Shown piece by piece: positions 32,493 to 43,641 of a stretch of 64,000 nt of DNA. Every line of letters starts with the position of its first letter. The stretch's first letter is position 1. The translations under genes and the position numbers were made by a program. The DNA comes from Posidonia oceanica (lineage: Eukaryota; Streptophyta; Magnoliopsida; Alismatales; Posidoniaceae): the NCBI GenBank assembly GCA_037176725.1, contig JAZBRS010000020.1:86684001-86748000 (forward strand), written 5' to 3'. Below the pieces are notes generated by a model. It had not been told where the DNA came from and ran no database searches. It saw nothing but the letters and a program-made list of their open reading frames with translations.

Positions 32493-34745
32493 GCGTCCAA
32501 CGTTGGACGCGCCCTATGCTAGCGTACAACGACTCAGTTGCAGCAGCGGCTGCTCCGCCCACTTCGGCTCACCTCCCGTCCACTCCACCGCCTCCCCGCA
32601 CTTACTACCTGTCCCCTCTTGCACTACAAGCCATCCACTACCTTCCAAGGCTGAGTAACTTCACTTACTACCCATCCTTTCCTCCTCAGCCGAATTCCCA
32701 CTCTCTCTTGCCCTCACTGCCATCTACCGCCGGATTCGCTACCACCAGCAGCTCCGTCGCCGCCCTCTGACCTGCCCTGCCACCTTCCTGCCATCCTCGT
32801 GGCTTCTCCACTCTCAGCCAGCCCTGCAAAGCCTGCCAATTCCCGCCCAAGCTACTGCAATTTGGCAGCAAAACCCAAGCACCCAACACACAAAATAGCA
32901 CCAAACACCCTCCTTTGGCAGAACACACAGACCAGCACACCCACTCCCTTGCCAATTCACCACCTCCAGAGCAAATATCAAGTATCCACCTCCATTCCGG
33001 ACCCTTCGCTGCCCTCTCCCGTGCCTCCAGCTGGCCGCAAGACCTCGCCGAAGTCAGCTCTGCCACCACTTCCGCAGCGCCGGTGAAGGAGGTCGACACG
33101 CCGTTCCAGGCCGCGACCAGGTTAGGTCTCTATCCCCGTAGCTCATGCATGATAGGTTGAATGTTTCTATGCACTTTCCATGCATCCTAGCACAGCACAC
33201 ACCCCTCCATTGCTTGGTTTTCCAGCGATGAGGAGGAGGAGGTAGGTGGAGCAATCCACTCGCCTAATCTTGGCACCAAGCATACCACCATGCTTGTTGT
33301 CAATCACTCTTGCTTATTAGCAAGCTTGCTTGTAGTTTTGGATCCATTTGGCTGCGATTCATGGTCAGAAGGATGTTAAGTGTGTTGGACGCCCAGTCTG
33401 GTGCGTCCAACATTGGACGCGGCGGCAGTAGCCAGCGTCCAACACCCTACCTTGTTTGCCTTTGCCCTTGCTTTGCGATGCTTTGCTATTGCCTGCTTTT
33501 TTTTGTAAATCCATGCTGCATGCCTTCTTTATGCGTTTTCAGATGCCATACCATGCCTACTTCTCTACATTGATCCATGCTTAATCTTTTTTGCATGCTT
33601 TAAGTCAGTTTGCTATTTGCCTGCGTTGGATGCCTAGCTGAGCCGCGTCCAACGTTGGACGCTGGTTCATCCAGCGTCTAACATCTTTGTTAGCTTTGCT
33701 TTGCTACCATGCTTGCACCTTGCCTCTTTTTGATATTTATGCATGATCCTTGTGTGTTTAGAGATGCCTGGCCCCTATGGCAACCATGCTTAAGTTTGCT
33801 AAGATCCTTTCAGGTTACAAGCTCCTTTTTGCAAGTTTTTGTCCTTCATTTCTATGCATGCTCTCTTTTTTATTTGCTCTCTTGGATCATATGCTTGCTA
33901 TGCATGTTTCTATTTGCTCTGGCATGTCTATAGTAGTTTGCATGCATGTTAGTGGGGTTTAGAGCTGAGCTCCCCCTTTAGTGCAGGTGAGTTTCATTCT
34001 GCAGGCATTGGACGTCGGGGGCTTCAGCGTCCAACGTTGGACACTGCTGTCTCTAGCATCTAACGGCCCTACTCCTTTGTCTTATTTCTTTTAGCTTGCA
34101 TGATGCTCTGATCTTTCTTGTTTACATGATTCCTGCGTTTACATGCATGCTTAGCTTTCTTTGCAATTATTCCATGGCTTCCTTAGTTCATATGCTATTT
34201 TCCATGCGAGTTCTTGTGTGTTTGTGCCTCCCAGGGCGTTGTACGCTGCTGTTCCAGGCATCCAACATTGGAGGCTAGTTCAGCTCGTGTCCAACGTTCA
34301 GTTATGCTTCATGCCTGGCACATGTTGCAGATGGTGAGTTTTTGATTTTCTATGTGATTCCATGCTTGCATGCTCAGTCTGTGTTTATCCCAAGTAGCCC
34401 TAATGCATGTTCCTATCTTTTATTTGCCCTCTATATGCTTTTTATCTCTTGTTTTCCTCTAGCCTGCGTTGGACGCCTGTCTCTCTGGTGTCTAACATTG
34501 GACGCCATGCTCACTGCGTCCAACACCCTGTTTGCTTTGATCCTTGATCTTGGCTTGCCCCTTACTCTGAATCCACTTCTATTCTGTTATCATGTTAGCC
34601 CTGCATGTCTTGTACCCATCTAGCTGCATTTCTGCATCTGTATTGCATTCATATAGTTAGAATGCATCCTTTTTTAAAAAGTTGCATGCTCTCTACCTCC
34701 AGCAGGTGTTGGACGCCAGCAATGACAGCGTCCAACGTTGGACGC
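32493..34745 (+). repeat. ACGT dyad modules in the A 3' LTR
   Basis: Inner dyads start at 32493 (perfect), 33403, 33645 (perfect), 34027, 34258, 34488 and 34728 (perfect). Steps are 910, 242, 382, 231, 230 and 240 bp, matching the 5' LTR. Outer half-sites are kept as in the 5' copy. Some modules are perfect here but mutated in the 5' LTR, so the ancestral form is the full palindrome. Confidence 0.9.
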
Positions 34746-34899
34746 CGTAGTTGCCAGCATCCAACGCTTGCAGTTGGTTAGATTTGGTTTTTAAAACGCA
34801 AACTTGATTTCGTTCACCCTTTTCCATGTTTTGTGGCTTTTTATACGTACCGCAACCCCCATGCATGTTACCTAACCCCTGTTTTAGTTTTGCACCCCG

Positions 34900-35100
34900 C
34901 CTTTGCATCATTTTCCGCACCTTTGCATTGTTTTCCGCGCCTTTGCATCCTTTTCCATGCCTTTGCATTGTTTTCCGCACCCCTGCACCGTTTTTCGTGC
35001 CTTTGCATTGTTTTCCGTGCCCCTGCATCGTTTTCCGCGCATCTGCATTGTTTTTCGTGCATTTGCCTCGTTTTCTGTGCTTTCGCACCGTTTTCCGCAC
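34900..35100 (+). repeat. GTTTTCCG minisatellite in the A 3' LTR
   Basis: About nine units of 22-24 nt match the 5' LTR array at 23436-23660 but with at least one fewer unit. The frames at 34693-35245 on both strands are translations of it. Confidence 0.9.
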
Positions 35101-35746
35101 CTGCTTTGGTTTATCTTTTGCATGTTGTTTGCATTGCCTGGTTTTCCCTGTAGTTTTGTTTTATCATCTGCATTTGCATTGGGGCCATGATGCTTACTGC
35201 CTAGGAATTCTCACGAACCAGGGTCCGCCCAGTTCGGAACACTAGCAGCACTGCTGAGCACATAGATAGCACGTTTATTTCCCCTGCATAGTAGGTAGGC
35301 ATCCATTGCATTTAGGCATTAGGCTAGCATTTCCCTACATTAGCGTGCGAGATTGCCTAAGAAAGACCGACTCTCGGACGTATCGGGGGTGCCTAACACC
35401 TTTCCCGTGCGTAACAGGAGTCCTTGCCCTTTCTCTTGGCTCGCATCGACCTTTCCTTTATCCTAAGCGTGAGTCATAGCATAGCTTAGCATTGCATCCC
35501 TTTGCTCCCTCTTTGCATCCGATTTTGCATGTCTTTTCATGTATTACCCTCAATTTTCCCTGTCTCCCAATTTAATAGACCTAGTGGCGACTCCGATTTG
35601 TCTTATCTTTTCTTTTTTCTTCTTTTGCGAGCATTTCCGAGTCGAGTTTCTTCCCTCAGATCCTGCCGCATATAGTGAGCCTATTTTGATTGGTGCACAC
35701 GAGCTTTGGTATCGTGCATGGACGATCAGAATTTCGGATTACTACA

Positions 35747-35764
35747 TATACACACACACACACT

Positions 35765-35815
<51 letters not shown>

Positions 35816-35835
35816 ACATATCTATATATATATAT
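35747..35835. repeat. Composite (CA)n-(TA)n-(TG)n microsatellite
   Basis: The tract is self-complementary overall (CA run, TA run, TG run) and lies exactly between the end of element A and MITE-like T1. A similar composite is at 41972-42051. Confidence 0.9.
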
Positions 35836-36693
35836 GACCATTCAATTCAAAACCAACTGAAATATCTTAACCGTCCATTTTGAAAAAGGAAGATACTCTC
35901 AAGCACATATAGTATCACGTAAATTACAAAAAATCTGCACATTCCGTGGTTCAAGGGATGTGTGTGTGTTTCCAAATTTGAGAAAAATAACACACAACAA
36001 TACGTATTAACTCCGGATTGAATGTATTAGTAATTACTGATACATGCACCTAGTAAAACATCTATAATACTAAACAGTAATTACTGATACATGAATACTT
36101 GATTTTAGAATTACAAAACAGTAATTACATGAAGAGGCAGACTTGATATTTGAATTACAAAATAGTAATTAGTAGAACTTAAAATTTAAATTCGAAGTGT
36201 AATATGCATTGTTTTAATCATCTATAATTACGTATATTAGAAATTTGATATTTTAAATTTCATATGGCACTTAAGTTCAATATTCCGTAAACATGAAAAT
36301 CTGTAGTTACAAAAAAAAAATTACCGATACAAAACACTAACAACTGAAACAAGTTACAACACTATAAACTATTGATAGTCCAGTTGTCAGTAAATACGGA
36401 AATTAAATTCAGTCTATGAAAAAGGAAACTGAATCATTAATCGTCAATTATTTATGACATACAAGTAAAATTGGAGAGAGAAACAAAAGTCACTCTTACG
36501 CGGATTACCAACCCACGATTCTCTCCACTAATTAATAGAAATAAAAATTTAAATTCAAAGGATAACTGCCAACTAAGTTAGAGAAACAACAATATTCTAT
36601 CTATCCTACATAACCATTCGATTTTGATTGAATGGCCAAGATTTAGGACCTTAATTAGCTTAATTAAGGCAGGGCCCTACTAGATAATTTGCC
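35836..36693 (+). mobile_element. MITE-like element T1, left end missing
   Basis: This is a near-identical copy of T2 (36731-37640) lacking about the first 52 bp, including the left inverted repeat. The right end reads CAGGGCCCTACTAGATAATTTGCC. It is AT-rich, without coding capacity, and has internal CAGTAATTAC repeats. Confidence 0.8.
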
Positions 36694-36724
<31 letters not shown>

Positions 36725-36730
36725 ATAGAG

Positions 36731-37640
36731 TAATGATCTGGCAAGGCCCTGCCTTACTTAAGCTAATTAAGATCCAAAATCTAACCATTCAATTCAAAAC
36801 CAACTGAAATATCTTAACCGTCCATTTTGAGAAAGGAAGGTACTCCCAAGCACAAATAGTATCACGTAAATTACGAAAAATCTGCACATTCCGTAGTTCA
36901 AGGGATGTGTGTGTGTTTCCAAATTTGAGAAACATATCACACAACAATACGTATTAACTCCGGATTGAATGTATTAGTAATTACCGATACATGCACCTAG
37001 TAAAACATCCGTAATACTAAACAGTAATTACTGATACATGAATACGTGATATTAGAATTATAAAATAGTAATTACATGAAGAGGCAAACTTGATATTTGA
37101 ATTACAAAACAGTAATTAAGCGAACTTAAAATTTAAATTCGAAGTGTAATATGCATTGTTTTAATCATCTATAATTATGCATATTAGAAATTTGATATTT
37201 TAAATTTCATATGGAACTTAAGTTCAATAATCTGTAAACATGAAAATCCGTTGTTACCAAAAAAAAATACTGATACAAAACACTAACAATTGAAACAAGT
37301 TACAACACTATAGACTATTGATAGTCCAATTGTCAGTAAATACGGAAATTAAATTCAGTCTATGAAAAAAGAAACTAAATCATTAATTGTCAGTTATTTA
37401 TGACACACAAGTAAAATTGGAGAGAGAAACAAAAATCACTCTTACGTGGATAACCAACCCACGATTCTCTCTACTAATTAATAGGAATATAAATTTAAAT
37501 TCAAAGGATAACTGCCAACTAGGAAAGAGAAATAACCATATTCTATCTATCTTACATAACCATTCAATTTTGATTGAATGGCCAAGATTTAGGGTCTTAA
37601 TTAGCTTAATTAAAGTAGGGCCCTACCAGATAATTTGCCT
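36731..37640 (+). mobile_element. MITE-like element T2 (about 0.91 kb)
   Basis: The terminal inverted repeats are TAATGATCTGGCAAGGCCCT... on the left and AGGGCCCTACCAGATAATTT GCC on the right, extending inward through CTTAAGCTAATTAAG / CTTAATTAGCTTAATTAA. Both sides are (TA)n. Rice Micron MITEs are also flanked by TA microsatellites, but assignment to a superfamily needs the TSD, which the repeat hides. No transposase frame is present. The small frame at 37387-37659 is unsupported. Confidence 0.8.
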
Positions 37641-38660
37641 ATATATATATATAGAGTAATGATCTGGTAGGGCCCTGCCTTACTTAAGCTATGTAAGACC
37701 CTATATCTCAACCGTCCACTTATGAAGATCCCAAACAATCTATACCATTCGTTTAATATGGGAAGTTATCAAATATAATTATTGAAACAAAATCCTCCTT
37801 AATTAACGTAACCGCCCATAGCTTTAATAGCTATCTATTAGGAAACACCTAAATCAATCCCCACGTTCTCATGTGTTCTCAAATTTCAAAAAATATTCTC
37901 TAAAACCGTCATTCAAACCCCATTCACTTTCCCCTTCCTTTCAAACCTCACCCGACTCTACTCTACCACTGTCCCCGTTCAGACCAGGCATCTTCCTCCG
38001 TCTCCTCCCCCGACCACTGTAGCCTGCCCACATCGTTCTCAACCAATCCAATCATGGCAGGGGAGGCCATGCCGGAGCTGGAGGCGATGCGCAAGGACGA
38101 CCTATCCTGGCACCCATGCCGCGTCTCCCTGAGACCATACGCTTCCTCCACAAAACTCATCTTCTTCGTCTCATGGCTTTGGATTGATCGGTTTTCTTTT
38201 GTAAGCAACAACCTTGAGGCGTAGCCGTTGCATCACCATGGTTTCGTCAAGGCTAGGGCTTCTGGATCTGGATGAGGGAGAAGGTCTACCTTTTTATAAA
38301 ATACATTTTTTATTTACATGGGATTTTCAGTTTTATGTTTCTCAATTGGGATAATGTCTTGATTTTTTTATACCTAAATCAGTAAATAAGAAAAATACAC
38401 TATTATTGTATTGAAAAGTGATTGTTTAATGCTAAATGTAGTTTAGTTTTTATGTATTTATGTTAAACCTTAGCAAATATCCATAGTTTCTTCCATCCGA
38501 GGAGAAAAATAAACTATAGGAAAAAATCAGTAAAATACGGAGCTAGAAAAACAACAGAAATAGTATTAAATAAAATTTCAGTTATTTAGAGGTCTAATAT
38601 ATTTCAGTATTTACCATATAAAAGAAACTAAATATATACAATATATATATAAAAGACACT

Positions 38661-39506
38661 ATCAGTAATTACTAACTTACGTGCATTAGTTAATTAAACA
38701 TTTTAGTAATTACATATGTTCATTACTGTTACATTTAGTGAATTACTAATTGTAAATCTTGAAGGTGGCCTTAGATATGAAGGAAGGTATGAAAAGATTG
38801 AGAAGGTAAGATCTATGAATTAGATGTCAGTGAGATGTAAAAAAATCCAAAGCCATAGTTCTTGCATTGAGATCAAGATCATTCTAACTTCTTATGAAGA
38901 CAATGGGCAACTGTTCCAATCTGCAAGCAAAAGACGATGGCTTGGGATTTTCGTTCTGTTGGAGGTCCACACCCGATGGTGAGTTTGAGGTTGTGAATCT
39001 TGTTTGTGTTAGCTAAGAATTGCTTCACTGCCAACTATGTATTTTGATTTCCAAAATGTACTCTTTTTGTCCTTCCACATTTTCGTATGCAGTAGGATCA
39101 ATAATAGGTTCTGTCGTTGATTCTTTAGTGAAGCTATGAAGGTAGTGCTAACTGTTCATCGTTGAGTAGTGCCTTGTTAGGGGTACGTCTCATGCGTTAA
39201 TGCTTTTTTTACTGATTGGGTACTGAGTTTGTTGCATATTTAGCTTGTGTACTATGGGTTTAGATTTTGCTACTTTTTGTTTGGTTTATTTACTTGATGA
39301 GTCTCTTTTGTACTTTTCATCAAAATGATTTTCAATAAAATTTTCTTGATTACTGCTAAACGTGCATTCCTTCAACAGTTGCTGTGGAGGTCCTCTCTGT
39401 GGTTGGCTTCTGCGAGGATGTTCTGACAAACGAAATTGGTAGATCAGAAACGTATATGGTCTTGAAGAGGAATGATCCTGGCCTGCTGTGGCTTGCTAAG
39501 TCTATG
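38661..39506 (+). repeat. First copy of T4 internal duplication (internally deleted)
   Basis: This copy matches 39881-40037 and then 40581-41290, with 40038-40580 (543 bp) absent. The junction ATCTATG|AATTAGATG lies at 38817/38818. The second copy retains the extra exon-like sequence. Confidence 0.85.
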
Positions 39507-39880
39507 AAGGTAGTGCTAACTGTTCATCTTGGAATTTTAAAATGAAGTAGGAATATGTGAGCCATTTTTTACACATGAAGTGAAATTTTTTCATTGTCAT
39601 ATATTTTGTGCCAAACAGTTTACTATAATGAAATATTTCTTTTTGTAAGGCAATATTTCTAACTAGTATGGTCCATGAACTTCTGTAAAATATATTGGTT
39701 GATGCAACTGACTGAAATAACTGATGCTTCTTGAAATGGAGACGGAATAATAATGGCTTCCATCATTCTACAATGAATCCTCTCTAGAATTTTTTGGAAG
39801 TTAATATCTAACTGAAGAATGTGTTGATTATTTATTGATGTAATTACAACTATTTATGGAATTTGGACACTGTAGCTAAC

Positions 39881-41293
39881 ATCAGTAATTACTAATTTAC
39901 GTGCATTAGTTAATTAAACATTTCAGTAATTACATATGTTCATTACTGTTACATTCAGTAAATTACTGATTGTAAATCTTGAAGGTGGCCTTAGATATGA
40001 AGGAAGGTATGAAAAAAATGATAAGGTAAGATCTATGGTGGCAGAAGCTACTCATTATGGTTTTCGTCAGTTACATACCATGTGTTATAAGGATTCTTAC
40101 TTCGTTATTTCTACAACTTTGTTCACCTTTTTCAGAGATGGCCTCTAGTTGTGCAAATTGTTCTAGATATTTTGAAAGAATATCCTGATTTAAAGTTGAC
40201 TCATGGACAGAGGGTAACATTATAACTGAAGATCATTTTCACATTGCACTCATCTTTTGTTCCTTACAAGCAGAACTTGGTAGTCAACTTATGTTACAAT
40301 CTCTGCAAGTTTAAGAAATCCGCCATGTCATTAACTGGAACACGGGAAAAGCTGTCGAAATTTTGCTTGAATCTTGGAAACATTGTTGGTAGAGTCCTGT
40401 ATTCATTGAGAACTTCAGTGGATCATGGTCGTGTGAAAAATAGGTGAGTTTTATTCCCATGAATTCCTATTCTATCCATAATCATTCCATCGTGCAAGTT
40501 GGGAATGCTAATATTTGAATCTGGATTGTGTCTTGCCAGTAATGCTGGGATGCTGGCGGATCCTCCAGTTTTGGTTGTTGAATTAGATGTCAGTGAGATG
40601 TTAAAAAAATCCAAAGCCATAGTTCTTGCATTGAGATCAAGATCATTCTAACTTCTTATGAAGACAATGGGCAACTGTTCCAATCTGCAAGCAAAAGACG
40701 ATGGCTTGGGATTTTCGTTCTGTTGGAGGTCCACACCCGATGGTGAGTTTGAGGTTGTGAATCTTGTTTGTGTTAGCTAAGAATTGCTTCACTGCCAACT
40801 ATGTATTTTGATTTCCAAAATGTACTCTTTTTGTCCTTCCACATTTTCGTGTGCAATAGGATCAATAATAGGTTATGTCGTTGATTCTTTAGTGAAGCTA
40901 TGAAGGTAGTGCTAACTGTTCATCATTGATTAGTGCCCTGTTAGGGGTACATCTCATGCATTGATGCTTTTTTTACTGATTGGGTACTGAGTTTGTTGCA
41001 TATTTAGCTTGTGTACTTTTTGCTACTTTTTACTGAGTCTGATTGGGTTTAGATTTTGCTACTTTTTGTTTGGTTTATTTACTTGATGAGTCTCTTTTGT
41101 ACTTTTCTTCAAAATGATTTTCAATAAAATTTTCTTGATTACCGCTAAACGTGCATTCCTTCAACAGCTACTGTAGAGGTCCTCTCTTTGGTGGGCTTCT
41201 GCGAAGATGTTCTAACAAACGAAATTGGTAGATCAGAAACGTATATGGTCTTGAAGAGGAACGATTCTGGCCTACTGTGGCTTTCCAAGTCTA
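39881..41293 (+). repeat. Second copy of T4 internal duplication (longer form)
   Basis: It starts ATCAGTAATTACTAATTTAC as at 38661 and includes the 543 bp missing from the first copy. The near-identity of the two copies over more than 800 bp indicates a fairly recent duplication. Confidence 0.85.
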
Positions 41294-41419
41294 CCCTGGA
41301 GTCCATTGCATGATTTGACATTCAATACTAATTGTTGTGCCGAAGACATAAACGCATACCGCTGTCAATAAATTGTAATATGCCAGATATTCGTTGTTTG
41401 TACGTGGATTATATAGGAC

Positions 41420-41971
41420 AATAAAATGTTGTTCAGATGAGGGCATGGGTGCTGTCAGAAGGCCGGCAAGGTCAAGGCGGTGGCAAGCGTGGGTGGCGGA
41501 AGTCAACAGCTGCAGTGAGGGGTTAGAGAGCGGATTAAGGGCTGATGAGGAGGGGCTGGGCAGTTACTTGAGCTTGGAAGGTAATGGATGGCATGGAGTG
41601 GGAGAGGGGACGGGTAGTAAGTGCAGGGAGGCAGTGGAGTGGACGGGCGGTGAGCCAAAGGGGGTGGAGCAATCGTTGCTGCACCTGAGTCGTTGGACGC
41701 CGGAGCAAAGGACGTCCAACGTTGGACGCTAGCACAAGGCGCGTCCAACACACCTAGTTGGCAAAGGCTGCAGATGGGCTTGGGCTTGGGCCTAGAAATG
41801 TTTTAAAAGTTGTAAAAAACTTGGGTTAAGGCTTCTAGGGCTTGGGCAAGGTTTTGGACTTGGAAATGGGTTAGAAAAAATGGGTTAGAAAAAGAATGTC
41901 ATTCCAGAATCCACACGAGCTTGCAAAAAAGAACAAACCAACTTCCAGACTGTCAGAATGGGGTGTCTACA
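41420..41971 (-). mobile_element. 5' fragment of an A-family LTR
   Basis: On the minus strand it starts TGTAGACACCCCATTCTGAC at 41971 and runs through the CCAAGCC tract, a dyad module (inner dyad 41712-41729, outer TTGGACGCC and GCGTCCAAC) and the GC-rich part, stopping near 41420. No polypurine tract lies next to its start, so it is an outer LTR edge. The adjacent sequence is a microsatellite, as at the start of element A. The frames at 41394-41753 are inside this fragment and unsupported. Confidence 0.8.
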
Positions 41972-41995
41972 ATATGTATATACACACACACACAC

Positions 41996-42050
<55 letters not shown>

Positions 42051-42051
42051 G
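41972..42051. repeat. Composite (CA)n-(TA)n-(TG)n microsatellite
   Basis: It has the same self-complementary order as 35747-35835 and again separates an A-family LTR edge from a T-type element. Confidence 0.9.
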
Positions 42052-43004
42052 ACAAATTATCAGGTAGGGTCCTGCCTTAATTAAGCTAATTAAGGCCCTA
42101 AATATTGGTCATTCAATCAAAATCGAATGGTTATATAGGATAAATAGAATATGATTATTTCTCTATCCTAGTTGGCAGTTATCCTTTGAATTTAAATTTT
42201 TATTCCTATTAATTAGTGGAGAGAATCATGGGTTAGTTATCCACATAAGAGTGATTTTTCTTTCTCTCTTTAATTTTACTTACGTGTTATAAATAACTAA
42301 CGATTAATGATTCAATTACATTTTTCATAGACTGAATTTAATTTCCGTATTTACTGACAATTGGACTATCAATAGTCTATAGTATTGTAACTTGTTTCAG
42401 TTGTTAGTGTTTTGTATTAGTATTTTTTTTTTGTAACTACGGATTTTCATGTTTACGGGTTATTGAACTTAAGTTCCATATGAAATTTAAAATATCAAAT
42501 TTCTAATATGCGTAATTATAGATGATTAAAACAATGCATATTACACTTCGAATTTAAATTTTAAGTTCTACTAATTACTATTTTGTAACTCAAATATCAA
42601 GTCTGCCTCTTCATGTAATTACTGTTTTATAATTCTAATATCAAGTATTCATGTATCAGTAATTACTGTTTTATAATTCTAATATCAAGTATTCATGTAT
42701 CATTAATTACTGTTTAGTATTACAGATGTTTTACTAGGTGCATGTATGGGTAATTACTAATACATTCAATCTAGAGTTAATACGTATTGTTGTGTGATAT
42801 GTTTCTCAAATTTGGAAACACACACATATCCCTTGAACCACGGAATGTGCAGATTTTTCGTAATTTACGTGATACTATTTGTGCTTGGAAGTACCTTCCT
42901 TTTTCAAAATGAACGGCTAAGATATTTTAGTTGATTTTGAATTGAATGGTCAGATTTTGGGTCTTAATTAGCTTAAGTAAGACAGGACCCTACCAGATCA
43001 TTAC
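42052..43004 (-). mobile_element. MITE-like element T3 (about 0.95 kb)
   Basis: This is a reverse-oriented relative of T1/T2, with ends ACAAATTATCAGGTAGGGTCCT and AGGACCCTACCAGATCATTAC. It carries a short internal duplication of an ATCAAGTATTCATGTATCA phrase near 42640-42700. TA-rich repeats lie on both sides. There is no transposase. Confidence 0.8.
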
Positions 43005-43641
43005 TATATATATATATATATATATATACATATATCGAAAATTTGAGTGGATCTATTATAATGGGAGGAGAGAGAGAATTAGGTCAGGCGATTCTGGACA
43101 GCGAGCTCTGGCGGTTGGGATCTTCGGCGGTTCTGTCTGTTCGTGGGGTTCGTGTGGGCAGGAGATAATATTTGTGGTGGGCTCCAACGTCCTGAGTGCT
43201 TTTTGTTCGTGGGGTTCTGTGGTTCGTGCCTTCGTGTTTGCGGAGGGAAGGCGTCTCTCTGCTAGGGTACCGGCGATCTAGCATCTGGAATTCCATTCTG
43301 ATGGGAAGATTCACGTCTGCTCTTGCGAAGGAGGATTCTCCTGGGTGGGAGGATTCACGTCTGCTTCAGTCCTCTCCATCGATGGTCGTGGTTCTTTGGC
43401 ATTCTTGGTGGCTTCTTCCTTTTCTCTGGTGCTGTTAAGGTTCTGTGTTTCTTTCTATCAGAGCATCTTTCTTTGGACATTGTTTCTGGTTGCTAGAAGC
43501 GGTTTTTTTGGCATCTGATCTTGTTTCCGTCTACTGGAGGATTTCCAGGTCGGTGCTTTCTTTTATTCTGTTAGTTCGAGTTTTTCCTTTCTTTAAGGGT
43601 TCTTCCGAGTTTGGTTTCATCTTTCTGGTTTGGAGGTCTCC

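Larger units (their letters stand above)
32251..35746 (+). mobile_element. 3' LTR of element A (3.50 kb)
   Basis: It starts TGTAGACACTCCATTTTGAC and ends GGATTACTACA, and is collinear with the 5' LTR at 20764-24317. By eye the two LTRs differ by roughly one to a few per cent, with many differences at CpG. A ~28-bp stretch at 21032-21070 in the 5' copy is missing here. Donor-like CGACCAG|GTTAGG lies at 33120. The low divergence suggests element A is among the younger insertions here. Confidence 0.9.
37658..41293 (+). other. Gene-like segment behind a T-type terminal repeat (T4)
   Basis: It begins with the T-type end TAATGATCTGGTAGGGCCCT but its interior differs from T1-T3. A promoter/5'UTR-like stretch leads to an ATG at 38054 (MAGEAMPELEAMRKDDLSWH...). 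Exon-like pieces with plausible splice sites follow, for example 40140-40210 (WPLVVQIVLDILKEYPDLKL), 40313-40442 ending AAATAG|GTGAGT (TGTREKLSKFCLNLGNIVGR) and 39380-39505 (VGFCEDVLTNEIGRSETYMV). Frames are broken. A part is duplicated (39881-41293 versus 38661-39506). I do not recognise the gene. A captured host gene fragment inside a T-type transposon is one reading, and the right terminal repeat is not visible, being lost before the LTR fragment at 41420. Confidence 0.4.

Noticed and set aside
38054..38224. Naming the T4 ATG-led peptide as a known chromatin-reader domain
   Set aside because: A faint resemblance of the DDLSWHPCRVSL stretch came to mind, but it is too short and broken to support a family name.
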